A DNA stretch of 64,000 nucleotides from an uncultured Oscillospiraceae bacterium. Lineage in GTDB: Bacteria; Bacillota; Clostridia; Oscillospirales; Ruminococcaceae. The stretch's first letter is position 1, and every line of letters starts with the position of its first letter. A program made the position numbers and the translations under genes. The notes beneath the pieces were generated by a model, which saw nothing but the letters and a program-made list of their open reading frames with translations, ran no database searches and was not told the origin of the DNA. The DNA lies in assembly GCA_910584715.1 (NCBI GenBank), contig CAJUAN010000006.1, positions 1 through 64,000 of the forward strand. Reading direction: 5' to 3'. Of this stretch, positions 17,085 to 25,228 are shown piece by piece.

Positions 17085-18047
17085 TCAATAAATATCCCAC
17101 TTCTTAATAGTCTCCTTGCGGTCCATGTCAAGACCGAGGTTGTCAAGCAGCTCCTGAGCCGCGTTGTAGCCCATTTTTTTCTGGCGGTTGTTCATAGCCG
17201 CCACCTCGAGAATGACCGCGAGGTTACGACCCGGCTTGACGGGAATGGTGCTGCACGGTACCTTAACGCCCAGAATAGAGGTGTACTCGTTGTCCACGCC
17301 CATGCGGTCGTATACCTTTTCGCTGTCCCAAGGCTCAAGCTCCACGATCATGTCAATTTTTTCCGTGACCTTGATTGCGCCCATGCCGAACAGGCGGCGG
17401 GCGTTGACTATGCCTATTCCGCGGATTTCCAAAAAGTGTCTGATGTTTTCGGGGGACGATCCCACAAGACTAATGTTGGATACCCGCCTGATCTCCACTG
17501 CGTCGTCGGCGACAAGTCTGTGTCCGCGCTTTATCAGCTCGACGGCAGTCTCGCTTTTACCCACGCCGCTTTCGCCGAGAATAAGCATACCCTCGCCGTA
17601 GACCTCAATAAGCACGCCGTGGCGTGTTATGCGGGGCGCAAGGTGCAGGTTCAGGAACGCTATCAGCGCAGCCATAAAGCTGGAGGTGCTGTCCTTGCTG
17701 CGGAGCAGGGGAACCTCGTACTTTTGGGCAAGATCGACCATTTCGGGGAAATACGGAAGCTCGCGGGTGATTATGAGGGCGGGTATGTGCTGTGCGAAAA
17801 GCATATCAAGACGTTCGCGGCGCACGTCCTCCTCAATGGTAGCCATATAGGCAAACTCCATTTTTCCTACTATCTGGATACGTTCGTTGTTAAAATATTC
17901 GTAAAATCCCATAAGCTGGAGTCCCGGGCGGTTCAGGTCTGTTTCGTTCACCATGAGCTTGGACGAATCCTCCGGAAGGTATATCGTTTCAAGATGAAAT
18001 TCCTCGATAATCGTCTTCAGATCCACATTATATTTTTTTTCAGCCAT
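17085..18047 (-). CDS. hprK: HPr kinase/phosphorylase
   Basis: This 320-residue protein phosphorylates Ser46 of HPr and reverses the reaction, linking glycolytic state to carbon catabolite control in Firmicutes. The Walker A GESGVGKSETAVELI lies near residue 160 and the HPrK signature LEIRGIGIVNARRLFG further on; the N-terminal DRTGG-like domain is complete. ATG 18047 has AAAGGA 9 bases upstream; the ATG three codons earlier is too close to that site. It heads the long leftward cluster running to pfkA, with its own promoter. Confidence 0.95.
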   Translation of the reverse strand: MAEKKYNVDLKTIIEEFHLETIYLPEDSSKLMVNETDLNRPGLQLMGFYEYFNNERIQIVGKMEFAYMATIEEDVRRERLDMLFAQHIPALIITRELPYFPEMVDLAQKYEVPLLRSKDSTSSFMAALIAFLNLHLAPRITRHGVLIEVYGEGMLILGESGVGKSETAVELIKRGHRLVADDAVEIRRVSNISLVGSSPENIRHFLEIRGIGIVNARRLFGMGAIKVTEKIDMIVELEPWDSEKVYDRMGVDNEYTSILGVKVPCSTIPVKPGRNLAVILEVAAMNNRQKKMGYNAAQELLDNLGLDMDRKETIKKWDIY

Positions 18048-18081
18048 TCCAATCATTCCTTTTCGATAAACAATTACTTTT

Positions 18082-18109
18082 ATTATACATCTTTTTGGAA
18101 AAATTTCAA
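18082..18109 (-). promoter_or_regulatory. Predicted sigma-A promoter for the hprK cluster
   Basis: On the minus strand TTGAAA, a 16-base spacer and TATAAT lie 35-60 bases before hprK. Confidence 0.7.
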
Positions 18110-18171
18110 GTGCTGTCAGACTTTATTTACAAATGCCGCAAAAATATTCTGCCGAAAAATATAAAAAACGA

Positions 18172-18200
18172 TTGCTTTTTTGTGCATTTTGATGTATAAT
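18172..18200 (+). promoter_or_regulatory. Predicted promoter before a decayed lipoprotein-like ORF
   Basis: TTGCTT, 17 bases, TATAAT. The spacer starts TTTTGTGCA, nearly the same as in the proC promoter 326 bases downstream, suggesting a duplicated promoter segment. Confidence 0.6.
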
Positions 18201-18235
18201 ATTTAGGACAAACATTTCAAGCTTGTGGAAACGCT

Positions 18236-18471
18236 TTGAATCACAGAAATAAAACTGCCGCCGCTGTCATGGCTTTGTCCGTCTGTATGTTGACAGACTG
18301 AGTACAGGATAGTACCGCTGGCGGAGCGGCGCCGAAGATACTGACGGAAAACGATACCGACGTGCGGAGTCTGAAGCCTATGATAACGACGCTCTTGCGG
18401 ATTTACAACAGATAGGCTGGGTAGACGGAAAACTTGAAATAGTGTCGGGTTACGGCGCGGATTCCGAGTGA
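18236..18471 (+). pseudogene. Decayed small lipoprotein-like gene
   Basis: The rightward strand carries two sensible reading-frame pieces. The first starts near TTG 18236 and gives NHRNKTAAAVMALSVCMLT, a basic then hydrophobic leader as in lipoprotein signal peptides, then a stop where a lipobox Cys would be expected. The second piece, in a shifted frame from about 18364 to TGA 18469-18471, reads EAYDNDALADLQQIGWVDGK and continues to the stop. At least one stop and one frameshift separate them. No family recognised. Confidence 0.5.
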
Positions 18472-18497
18472 AATTTATACGAAATTGCAAAAAGCGC

Positions 18498-18526
18498 TTG
18501 CTTTTTTGTGCAAATTGTTGTATACT
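18498..18526 (+). promoter_or_regulatory. Predicted promoter for proC
   Basis: TTGCTT, 17 bases, TATACT, 36 bases before the proC start. Confidence 0.7.
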
Positions 18527-18562
18527 ACAATAATAGACTGTTTCTGAAAGGAAGTATTTAGT

Positions 18563-19363
18563 ATGGCGGCAGTGGGATTTATCGGCGCGGGAAACATGGG
18601 CTATGCGATCATAAAGGGTATTCGCGGTACGGGGAGGGGCAGGGAGCTTCAGCTGTTTGCTTACGACGTTTCCGAGGAAGCTTTGGGGCGGCTTGCCGAG
18701 TTCGGCGTTACTACCTGTGCGGACGAGACGGAGCTTGTCGGAAAATGTGATTATATTTTTCTGGCTGTAAAGCCACAGCAGCTTGACACCGTCATGGACA
18801 GGATCGGAGGAGCGGTCACAGCCGATAAGGTAATAGTTTCCATATGCGCGGGGATAACCGCGGAGTACTTGTGCTCAAAAACCCTGCCGGAGGCAAAGGT
18901 TGTGCCGGTAATGCCCAACACCCCGCTTCTGCTGGGCGAGGGGGCTACCGCTCTTTCAAGGAACAAAAATGTCTCCGACTCAGAATTTGAGTTTGTGAAA
19001 AATGTTTTTGCTTCCTGCGGAAAGGTTGCCATGGTTCCGGAAGATAAAATGAAAGAAGTAATCGCCGTGAACGGCAGCAGTCCCGCGTTTATATACCTGT
19101 TCGCAAAGGCATTTATAGACTACGCCGATTCCGTCGGCATAGACGGCGCGGCTGCAAAGGAGCTTTTTGCCCAGTCTCTTGTGGGTTCTGCGAAAATGCT
19201 CACGGATTCGGGGTATACTGTGGACGTGCTGATAAAAATGGTGTCCAGCCCGGGAGGGACTACGCTTGCAGGTCTTGACGAGCTTTATAAGGGCAAGCTT
19301 TCCGAAACGGTCACGAAAGCCTGCGAAAGCTGTACAAGACGTGCTTACGAGCTGTCAAAATAG
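18563..19363 (+). CDS. proC: Pyrroline-5-carboxylate reductase
   Basis: This 266-residue protein catalyses the NAD(P)H-dependent last step of proline synthesis. The N-terminal Rossmann loop is GFIGAGNMGYAIIKG; VKPQQLDTV and the PNTPLLLGEG segment follow; the C-terminal dimerisation helix domain has the family motif VSSPGGTTLAGLDEL. Full family length. AAAGGAAG lies before ATG 18563. Confidence 0.95.
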   Translation: MAAVGFIGAGNMGYAIIKGIRGTGRGRELQLFAYDVSEEALGRLAEFGVTTCADETELVGKCDYIFLAVKPQQLDTVMDRIGGAVTADKVIVSICAGITAEYLCSKTLPEAKVVPVMPNTPLLLGEGATALSRNKNVSDSEFEFVKNVFASCGKVAMVPEDKMKEVIAVNGSSPAFIYLFAKAFIDYADSVGIDGAAAKELFAQSLVGSAKMLTDSGYTVDVLIKMVSSPGGTTLAGLDELYKGKLSETVTKACESCTRRAYELSK

Positions 19364-19427
19364 CCTGTTCTTAAAAGGGACTTGTCCGCATAGACTGTAC
19401 CAATATCAAAAGTAAAGGACGGTCATT

Positions 19428-20039
19428 ATGACGGACAACAATATCGGTCGTAAAAAGAGAACTGACGGCAGGCTCTCGCTTCTTGCCGCGCTTTATTTCG
19501 CGGGGGTTTTCCTCGGCGTTATCCTGTACGGAACGCTGAGCGGGGAACAACTCGACGCGCTTAACGGCATCACGGGAAGCTTCGTTATGGGCAGACTAAG
19601 CCATACCTTCTGGGAAACTCTTGTCAATTCCTTTTCGGGGGCTTTTCTGCTTTTGACTGCGTGCTTCTGGCTCGGCTTCAGCGCGGCGGCTCAACCCATA
19701 GAGCTTTTGGTACCCGTTTTTCGGGGACTCGGCGCGGGGGTCTCGCTGTCGGGAATGTACGGAAGCTTCGGTCTTGCTGGCGTGGGAATGTCCGCGGTGC
19801 TAATTATTCCGGGAGCGGTGCTGTCAGCCTTTGCGCTGATAATTGCCGCAAGGGAGTCCCTTGAGCTTTCGGGAAAAGTTTTTTCGTCGGTTTTTGGAAG
19901 AGCCTCTTCGGGTGAAGCGATCGACTTTCGTTTGTACATCACAAAGTTTGTGATACTGGTCATAATTCTCATGGCGTCGTCTCTTGCTGACAGCCTTGCG
20001 ACATTTATTTTTGCGGGCTTTTGGACAAGACTGCTGTGA
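19428..20039 (+). CDS. SpoIIM-like integral membrane protein
   Basis: This 203-residue protein has about five hydrophobic segments (near 17-36, 70-90, 95-140, 170-200). The pattern, with an extracytoplasmic first loop, a GLGAGVSLSGMYGSFG hinge and a small-residue-rich centre, resembles stage II sporulation protein M. The match is by layout and a few segments only, so the name is tentative. GTAAAGGA precedes ATG. It lies between proC and a YesL-like membrane protein. Confidence 0.6.
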   Translation: MTDNNIGRKKRTDGRLSLLAALYFAGVFLGVILYGTLSGEQLDALNGITGSFVMGRLSHTFWETLVNSFSGAFLLLTACFWLGFSAAAQPIELLVPVFRGLGAGVSLSGMYGSFGLAGVGMSAVLIIPGAVLSAFALIIAARESLELSGKVFSSVFGRASSGEAIDFRLYITKFVILVIILMASSLADSLATFIFAGFWTRLL

Positions 20040-20089
20040 GAAACGAACTTATAAAAACGGGGAAGTTACTGTAAAGGAGCTGCAAATCT

Positions 20090-20941
20090 TTGGCATTATT
20101 TGGTTTTGGCTATGATTATGAAAAAGCGGGACGGGGCGTTTCCAAAAACGCGCCTAAAAAGAAAGCTTTTTTCGAGTTCTGGGAAATGTATTTCAGATAC
20201 GCATGGAGGCTCATAAAGCTCAATATGCTTACGTTTATTTTTTGTCTTCCCATTGTTACCATAGGCCCTGCGCTGGCGGGAATGACAAGAGTGCTGCGGA
20301 AGTATTCGCTGGATAAGAACGCGTTTATTTTTCACGATTTCTGGAAAGGATTTTCCGAAAACTGGAAACAGTCTTTGCCCGTCGGTTTGTTGGATACGTT
20401 GTTTGCGGTGTCCGCCGTGACCGCTATGTATGTGTACCCCAGAATGGCTCAGGCGGCAGAATCGGGCGGATTCATCTATACAATATTCTGCGTTATATCC
20501 GTAAGCTTTGCGCTGACGCTGTTCATGATGAACTTTTATATTTTCCCGATGATAGTTTCTACGGAGCTGTCCTTTAAAAATATTATAAAGAACAGTTTTT
20601 TCCTGACTTGCATTGCTTTGAAAAAGAACTTTTTCACGCTTATTTCCGTAGCGGCGACGGCGGCTGTGCTGTTTGTGATGTGCATTACGAACGTGCTTTC
20701 TTTTTTGTTCATACCGTTTTGGGCAATAACGTTTATTGGCTTCATTATAATGTTCAATTCCTATCCGCAGATACAGAAATATGTTATAAATCCATACTAT
20801 GAGGAGCGGGGAATGGATAATCCGGAGTACGACTATTTGAAGCCGCTTACCGCCGATGAAAGCGTTTTTACCGACCGCGGAGGCGAGGAGATCCCTATTG
20901 ACGGAAAGGGAAAAAAGAAAAAAGGAAAAATTATTTCATAA
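20090..20941 (+). CDS. DUF624/YesL-like membrane protein
   Basis: This 283-residue protein has a basic N-terminus, then about five transmembrane segments. The opening segment FFEFWEMYFRYAWRLIKLN followed by FIFCLPIVTIGPALAGMTRV is typical of DUF624 (YesL) proteins, usually found near sugar ABC transporters but of unknown function. The C-terminus ends in a Lys-rich tail (GKGKKKKGK). The start is TTG 20090 with AAAGGAG upstream. It precedes the rpsO promoter. Confidence 0.75.
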   Translation: MALFGFGYDYEKAGRGVSKNAPKKKAFFEFWEMYFRYAWRLIKLNMLTFIFCLPIVTIGPALAGMTRVLRKYSLDKNAFIFHDFWKGFSENWKQSLPVGLLDTLFAVSAVTAMYVYPRMAQAAESGGFIYTIFCVISVSFALTLFMMNFYIFPMIVSTELSFKNIIKNSFFLTCIALKKNFFTLISVAATAAVLFVMCITNVLSFLFIPFWAITFIGFIIMFNSYPQIQKYVINPYYEERGMDNPEYDYLKPLTADESVFTDRGGEEIPIDGKGKKKKGKIIS

Positions 20942-20947
20942 AAACTC

Positions 20948-20976
20948 TTTACAAAATGGTTTTTATGTGGTATAAT
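20948..20976 (+). promoter_or_regulatory. Promoter for rpsO-pnp
   Basis: TTTACA, 17 bases, TATAAT, starting just after the upstream gene's stop. Confidence 0.8.
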
Positions 20977-20984
20977 AATTTTTG

Positions 20985-21112
20985 TCTTGTTCAGATAAAT
21001 GACGGACAAAGTGCCGTTTGCTTGGTCTGCGGAGTAAGCCCGTTTCGGGACTCCATTTACGGAGACAGCGCCTGCCGCTTACTATGCTTACGGGAAATCT
21101 AAAAAGAGGTGT
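20985..21112 (+). promoter_or_regulatory. Structured 5' leader of rpsO, candidate S15 autoregulatory RNA
   Basis: About 130 bases separate the predicted transcription start from rpsO. A compact hairpin (GGAGT..CCCG-TTT-CGGG-ACTCC, 21029-21052) is visible in it. S15 represses its own mRNA through such leaders in many bacteria, by several unrelated structures. Which type this is cannot be decided by eye. Confidence 0.4.
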
Positions 21113-21118
21113 TTTATC

Positions 21119-21385
21119 ATGATGAGAAAAGAAGAAAAAACAGCCGTTATTGAGGCTAACAGAACCAGTGAAAACGATACCGGTTCTCCCGAAGTACAGA
21201 TCGCTATCCTCACAAAGAGGATCAACGACCTTACCGAACACTTGAAGGTGCACAAAAAAGATCACCACTCCAGAAGAGGTCTTCTGAAAATGGTTGGTCA
21301 CAGACGTAATCTTCTCAACTACCTTGCAAAGAAGGATATCAACAGATACCGTGCAATAGTTGAAAAGCTTGGTCTGCGTAAGTAA
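21119..21385 (+). CDS. rpsO: Ribosomal protein S15
   Basis: This 88-residue protein has the S15 signature: TGSPEVQIAILTKRINDLTE, then HLKVHKKDHHSRRGLLKMVG and the C-terminal RRNLLNYLAKKD. It binds 16S rRNA early in 30S assembly. AGAGG precedes the ATG pair at 21119. It is followed by a terminator-like hairpin and then pnp, the usual gene order. Confidence 0.97.
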   Translation: MMRKEEKTAVIEANRTSENDTGSPEVQIAILTKRINDLTEHLKVHKKDHHSRRGLLKMVGHRRNLLNYLAKKDINRYRAIVEKLGLRK

Positions 21386-21394
21386 GAAAATGCC

Positions 21395-21436
21395 GAAGGC
21401 AGGAGGTAAAGGTGAAAGCCTTTACTCTGCCTTTTT
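21395..21436 (+). terminator. Terminator or attenuator between rpsO and pnp
   Basis: A stem of AAGGCAG and GTAAAGG pairs with CCTTTAC and CTGCCTT, with a short internal bulge, and ends in TTTTT. Confidence 0.75.
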
Positions 21437-21459
21437 GCGCGTTTAAAACAAGGAAATCT

Positions 21460-21543
21460 CAGACGGCAGGCTTAGCATTAAATCGTGTACGCAGTGTAGC
21501 TGCATAGACTGCATACAGGATTTATTGCTAAAGCTGCGGTCTG
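21460..21543 (+). promoter_or_regulatory. Long leader hairpin before pnp
   Basis: The 84 bases fold on themselves almost completely: CAGAC with GTCTG, GCAGGCTTAGCA with TGCTAAAGCTGC, TAAATC with GATTTA, TGTACGCAGT with ACTGCATACA. It ends 24 bases before pnp. In E. coli an RNase III-cleaved leader stem mediates PNPase autoregulation; a similar role here is an inference. Confidence 0.65.
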
Positions 21544-21567
21544 TTAAAAATTAACAGGAGGAAAAAT

Positions 21568-23679
21568 ATGTTTGATAATCACAGAATTTTTAAGACCACT
21601 TATGCCGGAAGAGAATTGACAGTCGAAACCGGAAAGACATGCGAGCTTTCCAACGGTTCGTGCTGGGTCAGGTGCGGCGAGACCGTTGTTATGGCTAACG
21701 TTACGGCAAGCGTTAAGCCCAGAGAGGGAATAGACTTTTTTCCGCTCTCAGTTGACTATGAGGAGAGGCTTTACTCCGTGGGACGTATCCCCGGTTCATT
21801 TATGAAGAGAGAGGGCAAGCCCAGCGAAAAGGCTATCCTTACTTCAAGAGTTGTTGACAGACCTATCCGTCCTCTTTTTCCCAAGGATATGAGAAACGAT
21901 GTTTCCGTTGTGATGACGGTGCTTTCCGTTGATCCAGACAATTCCCCTGAAATATGCGGTATGATCGCGACTTCCGTTGCTATTTCCATTTCCGATATTC
22001 CTTGGAACGGTCCTATCGGTGGTATCAGTGTAGGACTTGTTGACGGTGATATAGTGCTCAATCCTACTCTTGAACAGCGCGAAAAGTCCGATTTGAACCT
22101 TACCGTTGCGGGTACAATGGAAAAGATTGTCATGATCGAAGCGGGTGCAAACGAAGTCGACGACGACACAATGCTCAAGGCTATTATGACAGGTCACGAG
22201 GAGATCAAGAAAATAGTTGCATTTATTTCCGATATTCAAAAAGAGATCGGCAAGAAAAAGTTCGAGTTTGAATCAATGGAGGTAGACCACGATCTGTTTG
22301 ACGCTATTGAGACTCTCGTGGGTGAAAAGGTAAAGGTCGCTCTCGACACTAACGATAAGAATATCCGCGAGGAGCGTCTTAATCCTATCAAGGACGAGGT
22401 ACATGAGAAGTTTGACGGGGAATATCCCGAAAAGATAGCTATGATCGACGAGTGTATCTATAAGCTCCAGAAGAAAATCGTAAGGAATTGGCTCTACGAG
22501 GGCAAGCGCGTTGACGGCAGAGGCATAGACGAGATACGTCCTCTTGCCGCTGAGGTAGGCGTTCTTCCAAGAGTTCACGGTTCGGGACTTTTCACAAGAG
22601 GTCAGACTCAGGTTCTTACCGTTGCTACCCTTGGTCCTGTAAGCGATTCCCAGAGAATCGACGGTCTGGACGAGGAGGACAGCAAGAGATATATGCACCA
22701 CTATAATTTCCCCTCGTATTCAGTAGGCGAAACAAAGCCCAGCAGGGGACCCGGACGCCGCGAGATAGGTCACGGAGCCCTTGCGGAAAGAGCGCTTGAG
22801 CCTGTTATCCCTCCCGTTGAGGAGTTCCCTTACGCTCTCAGACTTGTTTCCGAGGTGCTTTCATCTAACGGCTCCACTTCTCAGGGTTCTATCTGCGGTT
22901 CGACTCTTGCTCTTATGGACGCGGGCGTGCCTATCAAGGCTCCAGTTGCGGGAATTTCCTGCGGTCTTATTACAAGAGACGACGGCAGCTTTATGACAAT
23001 GGTGGACATTCAGGGTCTTGAGGACTTCTTCGGTGACATGGACTTCAAGGTAGGCGGTACCCACAAGGGTATCACTGCTATTCAGGTGGACATCAAGGTG
23101 GACGGTCTTACTCCCGAAATCATCAAGGAAGCTTTTGCTAAGACACACAAGGCGAGAGACTATATACTTGACGAGATCATGCTGAAAGCTATTCCCGCTC
23201 CGAGAGCGGAGGTTGGCAAGTATGCTCCCAAAATGCTTCAGACGAAAGTTCCGGTTGACAAGATACGCGAAGTTATCGGTCAGGGGGGCAAGGTTATTCA
23301 GAAGATTTCTGCTGACTGCAACGTTAAGATTGATATTAACGATGACGGAAACGTATTTATTTCTGGAATTGACCTTGATAACGCTAAAAAGGCTCTCCAG
23401 ATCGTTGAGACCATTGCAAACGACCCGGAGATCGGTGCGATCTATAAGGGCAAAGTCGTTCGCATAATGAACTTTGGTGCGTTTGTTGAGATAGCTCCCG
23501 GCAAGGATGGTCTTGTTCACATCTCCAAGCTGGATAAGCAGCGTGTTGAAAAGGTTGAGGACGTTGTTTCCATCGGCGATGAGATCGTTGTAAAGGTAAT
23601 GGAGATAGACAGCCAGGGCAGGATAAATCTTTCCAGAAAGGACGCTCTTGCGGACATTGAGGCAAAGAAAAACAGCTGA
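21568..23679 (+). CDS. pnp: Polyribonucleotide nucleotidyltransferase (PNPase)
   Basis: This 703-residue protein is complete. It degrades RNA 3'-5' with phosphate. Two RNase PH cores flank a helical domain: the first holds FFPLSVDYEER, the second GSGLFTRGQTQVLTVATLG and FMTMVDIQGLEDFFGDMDFK. A KH domain (KIREVIGQGGKVIQKI, near 570) and an S1 domain (GKVVRIMNFGAFVEI.., near 630) close the protein. GGAGG precedes ATG 21568. It follows rpsO and a long leader hairpin. Confidence 0.97.
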   Translation: MFDNHRIFKTTYAGRELTVETGKTCELSNGSCWVRCGETVVMANVTASVKPREGIDFFPLSVDYEERLYSVGRIPGSFMKREGKPSEKAILTSRVVDRPIRPLFPKDMRNDVSVVMTVLSVDPDNSPEICGMIATSVAISISDIPWNGPIGGISVGLVDGDIVLNPTLEQREKSDLNLTVAGTMEKIVMIEAGANEVDDDTMLKAIMTGHEEIKKIVAFISDIQKEIGKKKFEFESMEVDHDLFDAIETLVGEKVKVALDTNDKNIREERLNPIKDEVHEKFDGEYPEKIAMIDECIYKLQKKIVRNWLYEGKRVDGRGIDEIRPLAAEVGVLPRVHGSGLFTRGQTQVLTVATLGPVSDSQRIDGLDEEDSKRYMHHYNFPSYSVGETKPSRGPGRREIGHGALAERALEPVIPPVEEFPYALRLVSEVLSSNGSTSQGSICGSTLALMDAGVPIKAPVAGISCGLITRDDGSFMTMVDIQGLEDFFGDMDFKVGGTHKGITAIQVDIKVDGLTPEIIKEAFAKTHKARDYILDEIMLKAIPAPRAEVGKYAPKMLQTKVPVDKIREVIGQGGKVIQKISADCNVKIDINDDGNVFISGIDLDNAKKALQIVETIANDPEIGAIYKGKVVRIMNFGAFVEIAPGKDGLVHISKLDKQRVEKVEDVVSIGDEIVVKVMEIDSQGRINLSRKDALADIEAKKNS

Positions 23680-23690
23680 TTGAATTTTAA

Positions 23691-23716
23691 GGCGGGGCTT
23701 GTCCCCGCCGTTTTGT
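23691..23716 (+). terminator. Terminator after pnp
   Basis: Stem GGCGGGG with CCCCGCC, loop CTTGT, followed by GTTTTGT. Confidence 0.85.
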
Positions 23717-23792
23717 ATTTAAAAATATGCTCTATGGAAAATGATTTGCTAAAAACATATATTTGAGCCATATCTTTTTTGCAAAAAATTTA

Positions 23793-23821
23793 TTGCAGTT
23801 TATTTAAAAGTATGTTATAAT
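23793..23821 (+). promoter_or_regulatory. Predicted promoter for folC
   Basis: TTGCAG, 17 bases, TATAAT; about 100 bases of leader follow before the folC start. Confidence 0.7.
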
Positions 23822-23920
23822 ATTTTGTGTGTAAGATTGTTTAAAGTCGGTTATAGGTATAATTGTTCCGCCGTATCTGTATATGCGCCGCTTTGCGGTA
23901 TCTATGTTTCAGCAAAGGTG

Positions 23921-25207
23921 ATGTTCGTGAATTACTGCGAAGCGATGAGTTATATTGAAAGTTTTTCAAAACTGGGAAAGCCTGTAAGCAGTCTTGCCAG
24001 ATTTGAAAAAATTATGTCCGCTCTTGGAAATCCTCAAAAGGAAATGAATTTTGTCCATGTTGCGGGTACGAACGGAAAAGGTTCGACTGTCCGCATGATA
24101 GCGGAAACGCTTACGAGATCCGGATATAGGACGGGGGAGTTTACTTCTCCGTATATCAGGGTCTACAATGACAGGATACGTATTGACGGTGTGAATATTT
24201 CCGATGCAGAGCTTGCGGAGATTATAACTCAGATCCGTCCTATAATAGACGACTTAAGCACCGATTGTTCCCAGTTCGAGATTACGACAGCGATTGCTTT
24301 TATTTACTTTAAGGCAAAAAAATGCAGCATTGTTGTTATGGAAACCGGTCTTGGGGGGCTGCTTGACTGTACGAATATTATTGAAAAGCCATGCGTTTCG
24401 GTTATAACCTCCATTTCACTCGATCATACGGCAATACTTGGAGATACCGTCGAAAAAATAGCAAGACATAAAGCGGGTATCATTAAGCAGGGCTGTCCTG
24501 TGGTGACAGCACCGTCTCAGAGTAAGGAAGCCTACGCTGTTGTGTACAGGACAGCCGCTCAGTTCGGTTCAAAGCTTGTTACTCCTAACTTAAGCAGACT
24601 TATTATCCGGAATTGTAATCATACAGGAAACAGTTTTACCTACAGAAGACTGAATTACAAAACTTCTATGGTTGGCAGACATCAGATAGACAATGCGCTT
24701 ACGGCGGTTGAAACGCTGCGAATACTGAAAAAACGCGGCTTCGGAAGAATATTTTATCCGCATATCTATAGCGGCATAAAGTATGCCGAGGTTCCGAGCA
24801 GATGTCAGATAATACGAGGGGATAAGCCTTTCGTTATGATAGACGGGGCGCATAATCCTGACGGAATGAAGGCTTTGGCTGACTTTATACGTACAGTTCC
24901 CAAAGCTCCGAAAATAATGGTCTGCGGCATGATGTCAAACAAAGACTGGCAGACGTCTATAGGGTATATCAGCCGCTATATTGATAGGGCGGTCTGTCTT
25001 GACGGCTTTGCGCAGAACACGGTATTTGCTCCGAGACTGGCTGAAATGTTTTCGGAGGGCGAGGTGTCAAATCTGCGTGATGCAGTATCCAGAGCAGTCA
25101 CCCTGGCTGGAACCGACGGAATGGTGGTTATTGCGGGGTCGCTTTATCTTGCCGCCGCGCTTCAGACTCATGGTGAACTTGAAAATATTGATGATGAAAT
25201 AGAATAA
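23921..25207 (+). CDS. folC: Folylpolyglutamate / dihydrofolate synthase
   Basis: This protein of about 428 residues adds glutamate to folates. The Mur-ligase type P-loop HVAGTNGKGSTVRMIAE, the GEFTSPYI segment, METGLGGLLDCTN, SLDHTAILGDT and the C-terminal MIDGAHNPDG mark FolC. The open frame reaches back to 23825, but AAAGGTG at 23914-23920 places the start at ATG 23921 or GTG 23927. The first residues (NYCEAMSYIESF) then match the family N-terminus. Confidence 0.93.
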   Translation: MFVNYCEAMSYIESFSKLGKPVSSLARFEKIMSALGNPQKEMNFVHVAGTNGKGSTVRMIAETLTRSGYRTGEFTSPYIRVYNDRIRIDGVNISDAELAEIITQIRPIIDDLSTDCSQFEITTAIAFIYFKAKKCSIVVMETGLGGLLDCTNIIEKPCVSVITSISLDHTAILGDTVEKIARHKAGIIKQGCPVVTAPSQSKEAYAVVYRTAAQFGSKLVTPNLSRLIIRNCNHTGNSFTYRRLNYKTSMVGRHQIDNALTAVETLRILKKRGFGRIFYPHIYSGIKYAEVPSRCQIIRGDKPFVMIDGAHNPDGMKALADFIRTVPKAPKIMVCGMMSNKDWQTSIGYISRYIDRAVCLDGFAQNTVFAPRLAEMFSEGEVSNLRDAVSRAVTLAGTDGMVVIAGSLYLAAALQTHGELENIDDEIE

Positions 25208-25228
25208 AAATATGAAAGGATTGATGAA

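Noticed and set aside
17436..18164. 242-codon rightward frame opposite hprK
   Set aside because: Antisense to hprK and to its promoter; no domain visible.
18203..18490. 95-codon minus-strand frame upstream of proC
   Set aside because: The opposite strand carries the better protein texture (decayed lipoprotein-like ORF), so this frame was taken as a shadow.
22861..23520. 219-codon open frame opposite pnp
   Set aside because: Antisense to the conserved second RNase PH and KH parts of pnp; no protein features.
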